The notes beneath the pieces are model-generated. The model saw only the letters and a list, made by a program, of their open reading frames with translations, was not told the origin of the DNA and did no database searches. Both the position numbers and the translations under genes were made by a program. Shown piece after piece: positions 23,754 to 32,289 of a stretch of 64,000 nucleotides of DNA. Origin of the DNA: Selenomonadaceae bacterium. GTDB lineage: Bacteria; Bacillota; Negativicutes; Selenomonadales; Selenomonadaceae. The stretch is from the NCBI GenBank assembly GCA_017614505.1, contig JAGABT010000016.1, positions 479,405-543,404 of the forward strand, written 5' to 3'. Position 1 is the first letter of the stretch. The number at the start of each line of letters is the position of its first letter.

Positions 23754-24763
23754 AAAATCGCCTCCAAATTTTCTAACAGCCGCAAATTTTCCGCCCGCGA
23801 CCGCACCGCCACTCTCAAAAATCTTTCGTCCAGCCCTGCAAAATTCGCGCAGCTCCGCACCAGAATTTTCCGCCGCCGCAATTCTTCTAAAACTTCCGGC
23901 GCTCGTTCCAGCCGCACCAGTACGAAATTCGCCGCCCCGCCAACCACTTCGACGCCGCGCAGTTTTTTCAGCCGCGTTAAAAAAAATTCCCGCTCCGCCG
24001 CCAGCCACGACAGCGTTTCAGCCAAATATTCCTCGTCCGCCAGCGCCGCCACGCCCGCTTTCTGCGCGAGGAAGTTCACATTCCAGACGTCCTTAGCCAG
24101 ATTCAGCCGCGCCGCCAGTTTTTCTTCGACGACTGCAAATCCTAATCGCAAGCCAGGTATTGCGAAAATTTTCGTCAGCGACTGCACCACCAAAATTTTT
24201 TCTGACACCAGCCGTCGCGCAGATTCGACCGGCAGAAAATCTATGAACGATTCGTCAACCAGCACGCAGGATTTTTCCGCCAGCGCCTGTATTTCGTCGA
24301 GCGTCGGCAGCGTTCCCGTCGGATTGTTCGGGCGTCCGAGTATTACGCAGTCTGCCGCCGGAATTTTTTCCACGTCCAGCGCGAATTTTTTTTCAGCCTT
24401 CAAATAAAAATATTCCACGTCGGCACCGGCGGCGCGGGCTGCCCGTTCGTATTCCGAAAAGCTCGGCACTGGGATTACAACTCTGCGCGGACGCGTGGCG
24501 TTCAGGTACAAATAAAAAAATTCTGCCGCGCCGTTCAGCAGAACCAAATTTTCCGGCTTGACAGCGTACCGCGCGCAAATTGCCGCCTTTAACTCGACAG
24601 CCGCAGGGTCTGGGTAATTCACGACGCCCGCCAGATTTTCAGCCAAAGCCGCGCGAACTTTTTCGGACAAGCCGAGCGGATTGATATTCGCGCTGAAGTC
24701 CAGCCAGTCTCCAGCCTTGCCGTCCGCGTCGTAGACCTGCCCGCCGTGTTCAAATTTCTCCAT
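23750..24763 (-). CDS. cobD: Threonine-phosphate decarboxylase
   Basis: 337 residues, class I aminotransferase-like fold. HGGQVYDADG and DFSANINPLG at the start are typical of CobD/HisC relatives; PNNPTGTLP lies mid-protein, and the PLP lysine is in SLTKIFAIPGLRLG. It converts L-threonine-O-3-phosphate to (R)-1-amino-2-propanol phosphate for the nucleotide loop of cobalamin. It follows pduX, whose product makes threonine phosphate, so two successive steps are co-encoded. ATG 24763 lies inside the end of pduX with GGTGG before it; GTG 24772 is an alternative. Confidence 0.88.
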   Translation of the reverse strand: MEKFEHGGQVYDADGKAGDWLDFSANINPLGLSEKVRAALAENLAGVVNYPDPAAVELKAAICARYAVKPENLVLLNGAAEFFYLYLNATRPRRVVIPVPSFSEYERAARAAGADVEYFYLKAEKKFALDVEKIPAADCVILGRPNNPTGTLPTLDEIQALAEKSCVLVDESFIDFLPVESARRLVSEKILVVQSLTKIFAIPGLRLGFAVVEEKLAARLNLAKDVWNVNFLAQKAGVAALADEEYLAETLSWLAAEREFFLTRLKKLRGVEVVGGAANFVLVRLERAPEVLEELRRRKILVRSCANFAGLDERFLRVAVRSRAENLRLLENLEAIL

Positions 24764-25538
24764 AAAAGCCACCGCCCGTCAGACGCGTTTTGGTCAAAAA
24801 TTTTATGAACTCGAAGCGCCTGCCAATTTCCAGAATCTTAGCGTCAACCGCCGTATCGCCAGCGCGAAAAAAAATTCCGATGACTGTGCCGGAATGCGCC
24901 GCGTTGACGGTAACGGCGCCCAGATTTTTCGCGAAGGCTGTAATTTCCGGCAGATTTTTCTTGTACAGAATCGACTGATTGGCGCGTGCAGATTCTTCGA
25001 CAAGTTCAAAGATCAGATTTTCAGCCAGCGCCGGAATTTGAAAATCACTGCGCCGGTTGAATTTGAGCGTATCGACCTCGCCGCCGTAGTCGAAAATCGC
25101 CACGGTAAAATTTTCAGCGACGCGAATGTTTTTGACGAATTTGCCGGTGACGGGGTTCATCGCAACAATTCCGCTAAAGAAAATCCCGTCGGTAGGCTCA
25201 ATCGACGCCGCCAGCTCCGAGATTTTTTCCGCCGAAAGTTCCTGCCCCAGCGCGACCGACACAGCCTTTGCTACCGCTGCCAAATCCGCCGATGAAGACG
25301 CCATTCCCTTGGCGCGCGGCAAGTCTGAAACCAAGCGCACGCCAAAATTTTTCGGCAGGCTGAACTTTTCCAGCATTGCCAGTGATTTTTCGCCTAAGCC
25401 CGCCACGCCGGAAAATTCGTCCGAGACCGTGACCGTGGTAAAAATTTCGACAGGGCAGGTTATCAGCAGCGGCGCGCCTTGAAAAAATCCCTGCACAAAT
25501 TCGCCGCACGAGCCTGGAACTTTAAGCCTCACCTTCAT
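24750..25538 (-). CDS. pduX: L-threonine kinase (GHMP family)
   Basis: 262 residues. VPGSCGEFVQGF is the N-terminal GHMP signature of PduX, and PRAKGMASSSADLAA is the ATP-binding glycine/serine loop; the C-terminal motif reads KTRLTGGGFYGEI. It phosphorylates L-threonine for cobalamin side-chain assembly. ATG 25538 overlaps the upstream kinase gene by 17 bases; a TTG three codons earlier is possible. Order kinase-pduX-cobD-cobC, all overlapping. Confidence 0.88.
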   Translation of the reverse strand: MKVRLKVPGSCGEFVQGFFQGAPLLITCPVEIFTTVTVSDEFSGVAGLGEKSLAMLEKFSLPKNFGVRLVSDLPRAKGMASSSADLAAVAKAVSVALGQELSAEKISELAASIEPTDGIFFSGIVAMNPVTGKFVKNIRVAENFTVAIFDYGGEVDTLKFNRRSDFQIPALAENLIFELVEESARANQSILYKKNLPEITAFAKNLGAVTVNAAHSGTVIGIFFRAGDTAVDAKILEIGRRFEFIKFLTKTRLTGGGFYGEI

Positions 25539-26331
25539 CGGGTTCAAAAACTACGCTGTCGAAATCTTCTTCCTCGTCGTCGATTTTGGCGTAGTCGCCG
25601 TCGGGCAGCAGCGCCCAGGTCTCGTTGGCGTGCGCAGAATTTTCCAGCACGCGGATAACATTTTTACTGTCGCTGTTGACGTAGAAATTTTCCGCCTGTT
25701 CGCGCGTGAGGCCACTCTTCATTTTGCGGAAAATCAGCCGGTCTTTCAGATAAGCGGGGTCGGCTTTGACGAAAACCGTATAGTCAGCCAGCACGCGAAT
25801 ATTCGTCCAGCGCGGCTCGTCAAGCAGCAGGTAATTGCCCTCAACCAGAACAATATCGTCCTCCACGCTGAGCGCGTCGTGAACCACGTCGTGAATGATT
25901 CGGTCGTAGGCGTTCCAGTTGGTGCCTTCCTGCCGGACTTCGCGCAGCTTGATTTGCATTGTGTCAACGTCGAAAGTTTCGGGCGCGCCTTTGATGTCGT
26001 TCATGAGAATTTCAACGCCGTCGCGCAGAATTTTGTTAGCCTTGAGGTACGCCGAATCGTAGTGGAAGCCGTCCATGCCGAGCGCGCGAACGTTGGTGAA
26101 AACTGGATCTTCGCGGCTGAGCTTTTCGAGGTACTGCGCAAGAGTGGTCTTACCAGCGGCGGGCGGCGCGGCGAGATACGCTACGATTTTCCTGTCCATC
26201 ATTCCCTGAATTTCGGTAAGCTTGCGCAGGAACGGCTTGAAAATGTTGTCGACGGCGTTTTTAGTGAATTTGGCGTCGAGTTCGAGACCGTTGATATTGA
26301 GCGGGCAGTTAATCCAAAATTTTTCTGGCAT
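25522..26331 (-). CDS. P-loop kinase of the phosphoribulokinase/uridine/pantothenate kinase type
   Basis: 269 residues. Walker A AAPPAAGKTTLAQYL (about 55-69), GMDGFHYDSAYL as the substrate-binding MDGFH motif, LVEGNYLLLDEPRW as Walker B, and an Arg-rich lid (DRLIFRKMKSGLTREQAENFY). The C-terminus is very acidic (DDEEEDFDSVVFEPDEGEA). Substrate not known: the motif set is shared by uridine kinase, bacterial pantothenate kinase and sugar kinases such as YggC/FrcK. The overlap with pduX hints at a link with cobalamin or nucleoside salvage, which is inference. Confidence 0.7.
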   Translation of the reverse strand: MPEKFWINCPLNINGLELDAKFTKNAVDNIFKPFLRKLTEIQGMMDRKIVAYLAAPPAAGKTTLAQYLEKLSREDPVFTNVRALGMDGFHYDSAYLKANKILRDGVEILMNDIKGAPETFDVDTMQIKLREVRQEGTNWNAYDRIIHDVVHDALSVEDDIVLVEGNYLLLDEPRWTNIRVLADYTVFVKADPAYLKDRLIFRKMKSGLTREQAENFYVNSDSKNVIRVLENSAHANETWALLPDGDYAKIDDEEEDFDSVVFEPDEGEA

Positions 26332-26368
26332 ATCGATAATCCTTCCTTATTGTAAAAGTACGCAATTA

Positions 26369-26480
26369 GAGGCGCGCCATGGATGGCGCGCGGGCCGTCA
26401 CAGGTCGCCGGATGCGACCTATGCGGCCCAGTTTTCTTTGCCAGCGTTTCTTTTTCAAAAGAAATGCTGAAACAAACTTA
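26369..26480 (+). repeat. Dispersed hairpin repeat, copy 3
   Basis: GCGCGCCAT/ATGGCGCGC stem (26372-26391). AGGTCGC/GCGACCT stem with loop CGGAT (26402-26420), the same loop as copy 1 but with a changed stem. AGCGTTTCTTTT/AAAAGAAATGCT (26443-26468). It lies between the histidine kinase end and the P-loop kinase start, both on the minus strand. Confidence 0.85.
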
Positions 26481-26519
26481 ACCAGCAAGCAAAGAAATGC
26501 TGAAAAAAAACTTAACCAA
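26460..26519. repeat. Imperfect tandem duplication across repeat copy 3 and the histidine-kinase stop
   Basis: AAGAAATGCTGAAA then AAACTTAACCAG occurs at 26460-26486 and again, with A-run changes and a 3-base insertion, at 26492-26522. The second copy includes the stop codon of the histidine kinase gene. Confidence 0.6.
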
Positions 26520-29500
26520 CCAGTAAATTCGCGAGAGTTTCCCAGTCCGGCTTAGCGGCGGCTGATTTAATCTGAGAAAATTTTTCGCGCTGATTTTCGG
26601 GAATGCGATAATCCGCGAGCGAATCGAGCACGAACATAGCGGTATCGTAGTCAAAACCGGCGGCGGCTTCGTTGAGCGCCTCGTAGGCTTCAGCCAGCGC
26701 GTCATCGTCAATCAGCGGCTTATCGGAATCGTCTTCCTCCGGCTGAACGAGCGGCGCAAGCTTATTGGCGAAACTGATGTAGAGTTCAAGCAATTCGTCA
26801 GTGAAGTCGTTAATTTCGTTGATGTAGCCGGAATTGCCGGCATCTTCGAGGCGGCGGGCGCGGTCAGAAAGTTCATTGGCGCCAATGACGCGGGCGGAAC
26901 TTTTTAGCGCGTGAACTTTCGTCGTGTAATTTTTCCAGTCAGCCGCGTGGTAGAAATTGGAAATTTCCTTAGCGCCGCTGGTCACGGACTGCGCGAAAAC
27001 CGTCAGCGCGTCAAGGTATGAATCCACATCTCCGCAATTTCTCAAGCCGTCCGCCGTGTTGATACCGACAACATTTTTGAGCCATTCGGGCAGAGTTTTT
27101 TCATCGGCAATTTCCACGTCGTCAGTTTCTTCGACGCTGTGAACTTTTTCGGCGGGCAGATAGTCGAGCAGCATGGCTTCGAGCTTTTCGCTGTCAATCG
27201 GCTTGGTGAGGTAATCCTGAAAACCGGCGTTGATATAAATCTGGCGGGCGCCGCTAATCGCGTTGGCAGTCAGCGAAATCACCGGCGCGGACTGATTCAG
27301 ATTATCCGGCATAGCCTTCATGCGCTGGAGCGTCTCAATACCGTCAATCCCAGGCATGCGGTGATCGAGGAAGATAATGTCGTAAACATTTTTCGTGACG
27401 AGTTTCAAAGCCGCGTAGCCGCTGTCCGCCGTATCGATTTTAATCTTAGTCTGCTTGAGCAAACCCTTGACAACGGTGATATTCATAACAGTATCGTCGA
27501 CGACGAGGATTCTGGCGGCGGGCGCGGTAAATTTTTCGCGGTACTTTTTGTGCTGGCTGAGAGCGTGCCGGTAGCTTTCCTCGAAGTCGCCAATCGGGTG
27601 CCAGTTCAAAACTTTCTGCTCAATCTCAAAACTGAAATCCGAGCCTTCGCCGTAGACGCTGGAAACTTCGAGCCGGCTGCCCATCATTTCCAGCAGGCTC
27701 TTTGTGATATTCATTCCCAGACCAGTGCCCTCAATCGTGCGGTTGCGCTTTTCCTCAATCCGCTCGAAGGCGCTGTAAAGTTTTTTCAAATCCTCCTGCT
27801 TGATACCGATGCCGGTATCCTTGACGCTGATGCGGATTCTGGCGGTATCGTCGGCGATTTTCCGGCTGCTGACGGTCAGCGTGACGGAGCCTTTTTCGGT
27901 GTACTTGACGGCGTTGGTGAGAATGTTTGTGACGATTTGTTTAATGCGAATTTCATCGCCGTACAGGTCGCTGGGCAGGCTCCATTCGGCGTTAATGTGG
28001 AACTCCAGACCTTTTTTTTCAGCGCGCGCCTGAATCATGTTTACCAGATCGTTGAGCAGGGAACTCAGCGCGTATTCGACGGGGATAATTTCCATTTTGC
28101 CGGCTTCGATTTTGCTAAAGTCCAAAATGTCATTGACGATACCGAGCAGGGTATTTCCGGCGGCGCGGATATTTTCTGCGTATTCGAGAATCTGGGGGTC
28201 GGAACTTTCGCGCAGAATCATTTCGTTCATGCCGAGGATAGCGTTAATCGGAGTGCGAATTTCGTGGGACATGTTGGAAAGGAACTGGGACTTGGATTTA
28301 TTGGCGGCTTCGGCGGCTTCAGCGGCGGCGCGGTAGTTGCGGTTAATCTCCTTCAAGTCGTTGGTGGTTGCGGCAAGGAATGCGGCGAGGCGTCTGGCGA
28401 GCGGCAGTGTTGGACTTTTATTAACGCGTTCAGCCTGGCGCTTCCATATGGAGTAGCAGGCGCAGTCTTTGCCTTCGCGGAACCCTATAGCGAGGAGCGC
28501 CGTAGCAAGCTGCCCGCCCATGCCGTGGTGCTTGTAAATTTCTCCGCCGCCGAAACAGTAAGCCGAATGCGGAACGATACGCAGAAAATCTTTCATTTCG
28601 CGGCTGGCGTCAACGTCGAGGAAAATTGTGCGGGCGCCGCAAATGTATGCGAAAATTGCCTGCGGTTTGAATTGCCGCATGCGTTCGCTGGACTCCCAGG
28701 TTTCCTGCAAAATTTCTTCGGGGTTGCCGTAACTCAGGCGAATTTTTTCGCCCTTGCGAACGTCGCCCGTCATGTAAAGCCTGCCTTCCTCGTCGTAGAA
28801 AGCCGCCACGCGCGACGCCGGTAAGCCGCCCCTGTCAACTACAAAAGGAAAATCGAAGACGTTGAACAGCAGAAATTCATTCGGCTCAACGTTCAGATAT
28901 TTCCTGTAAATTTCGATAGCCGGTGCGCCGTCGATTGTGCAAAGCCCGTTTATGCCGAGCGTTTCCGTCACGGTCATTTCCATGCCCACCGGTTTCCAGC
29001 CGAAATTGTATTCCGTCGTAATATGCAAATCCTCGCCGCTGTAGGCAATGACAATAATCCCTTCGTTATGAATGCGCCGTCCCATGACGTACTGGATAAT
29101 ATTTTGACCGCCCAAAGACTGAATTGCCTGCGGACGCCTGTCGGCAATTTTCTGACTGGAATCCACAGCGCCGGCTTCCGCGCCGAAAAATGGAATATCT
29201 TCGAGCCCTTCGGTTACCCTGTCCATGAAAATCGCCACGCGTTCCTTGCCGCCAGCGAAAAGAATTTCCACGCCCTTAAGGTTGGGAATTTTTTTGAGTT
29301 CACGATTTAAATTCGCCGTCATCGCCATGAAATTATCCACTTCGGCTCCGGCAATTTCAAAAATTTTCAAATCCGTCGACTCAAAGAAAAGACAGCTGAT
29401 AACCGCGTAATCTTTCTGGAAAAACTTCATTCGCTCGTGCCATTTTATGCTGTCACTGTCGGCAGATTTTTTCGCCGCGAAACCGCTCATCGATATACCG

Positions 29501-29691
29501 ACGAGTTTGTCATTCGGGAAATATTCCTTCATCAGACAGCTCAAATCGTAAACATCAGCGGTAAGAATCTGCGAAGTCAGCACCTTGAACAAAACTTCCC
29601 TGGCGTTCTGATAATCCTTGCTGTACTTGATTTCGTAGATGAATTTCAAAAAACTTTCGCGGCTCTCCAGCCGGTAGGTAACCTGTTTCAT
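26512..29691 (-). CDS. Cytosolic hybrid sensor histidine kinase: FIST - HisKA - HATPase - REC - Hpt
   Basis: 1059 residues with no membrane segment. Residues about 30-415 form FIST N and C sensor domains (ending HGMGGQLATALLAIGFREG). A short coiled coil at 430-470 follows. Then come HisKA with H476 in SNMSHEIRTP, HATPase with N587/N593 and DTGIGIK and GTGLGM, a receiver with D776 in FLDHRMPG and K830, and an Hpt domain with H927 in VHALKSSARVIGA. This is a full phosphorelay in one protein lacking only an output domain. FIST domains are thought to sense small molecules such as amino acids. It is divergent from a REC-GGDEF-EAL gene 118 bases away, the natural candidate partner. Confidence 0.9.
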   Translation of the reverse strand: MKQVTYRLESRESFLKFIYEIKYSKDYQNAREVLFKVLTSQILTADVYDLSCLMKEYFPNDKLVGISMSGFAAKKSADSDSIKWHERMKFFQKDYAVISCLFFESTDLKIFEIAGAEVDNFMAMTANLNRELKKIPNLKGVEILFAGGKERVAIFMDRVTEGLEDIPFFGAEAGAVDSSQKIADRRPQAIQSLGGQNIIQYVMGRRIHNEGIIVIAYSGEDLHITTEYNFGWKPVGMEMTVTETLGINGLCTIDGAPAIEIYRKYLNVEPNEFLLFNVFDFPFVVDRGGLPASRVAAFYDEEGRLYMTGDVRKGEKIRLSYGNPEEILQETWESSERMRQFKPQAIFAYICGARTIFLDVDASREMKDFLRIVPHSAYCFGGGEIYKHHGMGGQLATALLAIGFREGKDCACYSIWKRQAERVNKSPTLPLARRLAAFLAATTNDLKEINRNYRAAAEAAEAANKSKSQFLSNMSHEIRTPINAILGMNEMILRESSDPQILEYAENIRAAGNTLLGIVNDILDFSKIEAGKMEIIPVEYALSSLLNDLVNMIQARAEKKGLEFHINAEWSLPSDLYGDEIRIKQIVTNILTNAVKYTEKGSVTLTVSSRKIADDTARIRISVKDTGIGIKQEDLKKLYSAFERIEEKRNRTIEGTGLGMNITKSLLEMMGSRLEVSSVYGEGSDFSFEIEQKVLNWHPIGDFEESYRHALSQHKKYREKFTAPAARILVVDDTVMNITVVKGLLKQTKIKIDTADSGYAALKLVTKNVYDIIFLDHRMPGIDGIETLQRMKAMPDNLNQSAPVISLTANAISGARQIYINAGFQDYLTKPIDSEKLEAMLLDYLPAEKVHSVEETDDVEIADEKTLPEWLKNVVGINTADGLRNCGDVDSYLDALTVFAQSVTSGAKEISNFYHAADWKNYTTKVHALKSSARVIGANELSDRARRLEDAGNSGYINEINDFTDELLELYISFANKLAPLVQPEEDDSDKPLIDDDALAEAYEALNEAAAGFDYDTAMFVLDSLADYRIPENQREKFSQIKSAAAKPDWETLANLLVG

Positions 29692-29747
29692 AAAAAATCG
29701 TCCTCTCTTTGCTGGAATTATAACACAGGCAAAAAAAATCGCCAGTA

Positions 29748-29776
29748 TTGAGAAATGCGGCGGAACGTGCTAGAAT
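29748..29776 (+). promoter_or_regulatory. Promoter of the REC-GGDEF-EAL gene
   Basis: TTGAGA (29748-29753), 17 bases, TAGAAT (29771-29776). On the other strand a TATAAT (29722-29717) may serve the histidine kinase gene but has no good -35. Confidence 0.65.
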
Positions 29777-29809
29777 TAGGCTAAATTTTTTTAGGAATGG
29801 GGCGGTGAC

Positions 29810-31519
29810 ATGGATAAAGATTTACCAGCGCTGATTCTGGCGGGCGCCGACGAAAATATCCGCGCGGATTTGGAAAATATTTTTGCGGACAAGTACAGTG
29901 TAGTTGAAGCTGCGGACGAAGCCGCGTGCCTTGAATTTATCGCGGGCAATTCTGTCAAAGTTGTAATTGTTGCGCTCTTCGCGGAGAATTTTGACAGCTT
30001 TGAATTTATCAAGAACCTAGCACACGACGACCGGCTGAGAGAAATTCCGATTATGGCGATAATCGACCACGGCGACGACGAAGGTGCAGCCCGCGCGCTG
30101 GATTTGGGCGCAATGGAATTTTTTACCAGACCTCTTAGCCGAGCGGTTGTCCGGCATCGCGTTCACAACGTCCTTGCGCGCTACGAAAATCGCCGCCACC
30201 GCATAGAGAAAGTCGCCAGAGATCAGTACCTTACCGAACTTCAGCACTACATCGACATTGATTCGCTGACGGGGCTTTACCGGCGCGGAACTTTCTACAA
30301 AAAAGCCGCCGACCTTATGCACGCCAATCCCTACGTGCCTTACGCGATAGTTTACCTCGACATCAGCTGCTTCAAGGTTATCAATGACCTGTTTCATATC
30401 GACACGGGCAACCGCATTCTGAAGACGACGGCGGATTATTTCAAGCGTACACTTAACCCGCGCGTCGGACTTTGCAGTCGCGTCGAGGCTGACCATTTCA
30501 TTTTGTGCGTGCCGCAGGATACCCTCGACATTGAAAAACTTATCTGCGAGCTGGACATTACAATTCAGTCGCTGAATATCAGCCACAACATTTTATTTTA
30601 CGCCGGCGTTTATATCGTCACGGATATTTCGCTCCCGATTGACCAGATGTGCGACCGCGCGAGTATGGCACTGCGGAAAATCAAGGGCAATTACGTTACG
30701 CGCTACGCCTACTACGACGCCAGCCTCCGCGAACGTATGCTCAAGGAACAGATGATTGTCCGCGATATGGATTTCGCGCTGAAAGACAACCAGTTCACGA
30801 TTTTCCTGCAGCCGATTTACAATTCCAAAACGAAAACAATCGTGAGCGCGGAGGCACTGGTACGCTGGTTTCACCCCGAAAGCGGAATGATTTCGCCTGG
30901 ATATTTCATACCCGTTTTCGAGCGCAACGGCTTTATCGTGCGGCTGGACAGATTCGTCTGGGAGGCGGCGTGCAAATTCCTGCGCGGGCAGCTGGACGCC
31001 GGTAAGCCGGTCGTGCCGGTCTCGGTGAACGTTTCGCGGCTGAATTTTTACAGCTTCGACCTGGTGATTTTCCTGCTGAATCTGATAAAAAAATACAATA
31101 TCGAGCCGTGGATGCTCAAGCTGGAAGTTACGGAAAGCGCGTACACGGACAATCCGCAGCAGCTGTCGTCGATAATCCGGCAGTTCAAGGAAATTGGATT
31201 CCCAGTGCTGATGGACGATTTCGGTTCCGGCTACTCGTCGCTGAACATGCTGAAAAATCTGCAGTTCGACGTACTGAAAGTCGACATGGCATTTGTGCGG
31301 GAAATTGAGCAGTCGGAGCGCGCGCGGAAAATCTTGCGGACGATAATCGAGCTGGCGGAAGAACTGAAAATGGGCGTTGTCACCGAAGGCGTCGAAACGC
31401 AGACGCAGTTGGACTACATAACCGAAATGGGCGACGTGGACATTCAGGGCTATTATTTTTCAAAGCCGCTGCCGCTGAAAGATTTTATCGAGCTGTTCGA
31501 CAAGCAAACTGGCAACTAG
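29810..31519 (+). CDS. Degenerate receiver - degenerate GGDEF - EAL protein (c-di-GMP phosphodiesterase)
   Basis: 569 residues. The receiver-like domain (5-120) lacks the phosphorylated Asp: the position reads VVIVALF with Ala55. The GGDEF domain (about 148-300) has EADHF at 226-230 instead of GGDEF, so it cannot make c-di-GMP but may bind GTP. The EAL domain (about 318-560) is complete: EAL 348-350, NVS, EVTES, DDFGSGYSSL, KVDMAFV, EGVET and QGYYFSKPL. It should therefore cleave c-di-GMP under control of the two silent domains. ATG 29810 is preceded by GGGCGGTG. Confidence 0.88.
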   Translation: MDKDLPALILAGADENIRADLENIFADKYSVVEAADEAACLEFIAGNSVKVVIVALFAENFDSFEFIKNLAHDDRLREIPIMAIIDHGDDEGAARALDLGAMEFFTRPLSRAVVRHRVHNVLARYENRRHRIEKVARDQYLTELQHYIDIDSLTGLYRRGTFYKKAADLMHANPYVPYAIVYLDISCFKVINDLFHIDTGNRILKTTADYFKRTLNPRVGLCSRVEADHFILCVPQDTLDIEKLICELDITIQSLNISHNILFYAGVYIVTDISLPIDQMCDRASMALRKIKGNYVTRYAYYDASLRERMLKEQMIVRDMDFALKDNQFTIFLQPIYNSKTKTIVSAEALVRWFHPESGMISPGYFIPVFERNGFIVRLDRFVWEAACKFLRGQLDAGKPVVPVSVNVSRLNFYSFDLVIFLLNLIKKYNIEPWMLKLEVTESAYTDNPQQLSSIIRQFKEIGFPVLMDDFGSGYSSLNMLKNLQFDVLKVDMAFVREIEQSERARKILRTIIELAEELKMGVVTEGVETQTQLDYITEMGDVDIQGYYFSKPLPLKDFIELFDKQTGN

Positions 31520-31522
31520 CAA

Positions 31523-32020
31523 CTATTTCTTCCTGCGCTTTTTGGGCTTGGAAGATTTCGGCGAGCGGGTGGCGCTGGCGATTTGGGACTTGACTTTTTC
31601 CTCCTGCTCTTTCTGCTTGTTGGTAGATTTTTTATCGCGCTGGATTTTGGCGTATTCAACGCCGAGGCTGGCGATTTTGTGGCGGACTGCCATCAGCGGG
31701 TGCGACAGGAGCATTTTTTTCTGACCAGATTTCATAATGGCGCGAAACTCTTTGGTAGGGACTTCGCCGAAGCAGGGCGTTTCGCAGGCGTCGCAGATTG
31801 GTTTGGCAATGCCGTAGGGGCAGCGCTGAATTTTGAGCATGACGGTGGTTAAAAGCGCCGTGCATTTCGGGCAGAGCCTGCCGCCCTCCGTGCCGTGGTT
31901 TGCGTTGCAATAGAGACCGAAAGTTTTGCGGATATTTTCGCGTTCCTTTGGGACGTTATTTTTCAGTTCAGGTTCCTTGCGCTTCGGCAGGATTTTTTTC
32001 AGTTTGTCTAGTATACCCAT
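31523..32020 (-). CDS. YgbA-family (nitrous-oxide-stimulated promoter family) Cys-rich protein
   Basis: 165 residues. LYCNANHG, LCPKCTALLTTVMLKIQRCPYG, KPICDACETPCF and IMKSGQKKMLLSHP match the conserved Cys-pair core of the YgbA/PF11756 family, whose enterobacterial members are induced by nitric oxide. The four Cys pairs suggest zinc or iron-sulfur binding. The C-terminal 30 residues are Lys-rich (KPKKRRKK). ATG 32020 has AAGGAG. It converges on the EAL gene with three bases between. Confidence 0.7.
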   Translation of the reverse strand: MGILDKLKKILPKRKEPELKNNVPKERENIRKTFGLYCNANHGTEGGRLCPKCTALLTTVMLKIQRCPYGIAKPICDACETPCFGEVPTKEFRAIMKSGQKKMLLSHPLMAVRHKIASLGVEYAKIQRDKKSTNKQKEQEEKVKSQIASATRSPKSSKPKKRRKK

Positions 32021-32097
32021 AGGGCAACTCCTTTCGAGTTTGAGTGGCTACATTTTAAGCGTTGCGCGGAATAAAAGCAAGCGCGGAGGTTAGCAGA

Positions 32098-32283
32098 ATG
32101 GATTTTTTTAAAAAGCGGGCGCGGCTGATTTCCAACGTGCTGGTAGTTTTGGCGGTCGTGATTGCGGTCTACATCAAGTGGACGGGCGAAGGCTCCGAGG
32201 CTTTTTTCAAAGAGTACGACGTTTACATTATCGGCGGAATTGCGCTGGGATTTGTCGTGCTGAGTTTTTTCAAGAAAAAGTGA
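32098..32283 (+). CDS. Small two-helix membrane protein
   Basis: 61 residues. Helices at about 9-28 (LISNVLVVLAVVIAVYIKW) and 39-57 (VYIIGGIALGFVVLSFF), with basic ends (FKKRAR and FKKK) that suggest both termini are cytoplasmic. ATG 32098 with GGAGG upstream. No family is recognised. It lies six bases before the GT2 gene and is probably co-transcribed. Confidence 0.6.
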   Translation: MDFFKKRARLISNVLVVLAVVIAVYIKWTGEGSEAFFKEYDVYIIGGIALGFVVLSFFKKK

Positions 32284-32289
32284 GCTGCC

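Noticed and set aside
23754..24008. An 85-residue N-terminal extension of CobC
   Set aside because: It lies entirely within cobD in another frame, and the proper start has GGAGG and an ATGA overlap.
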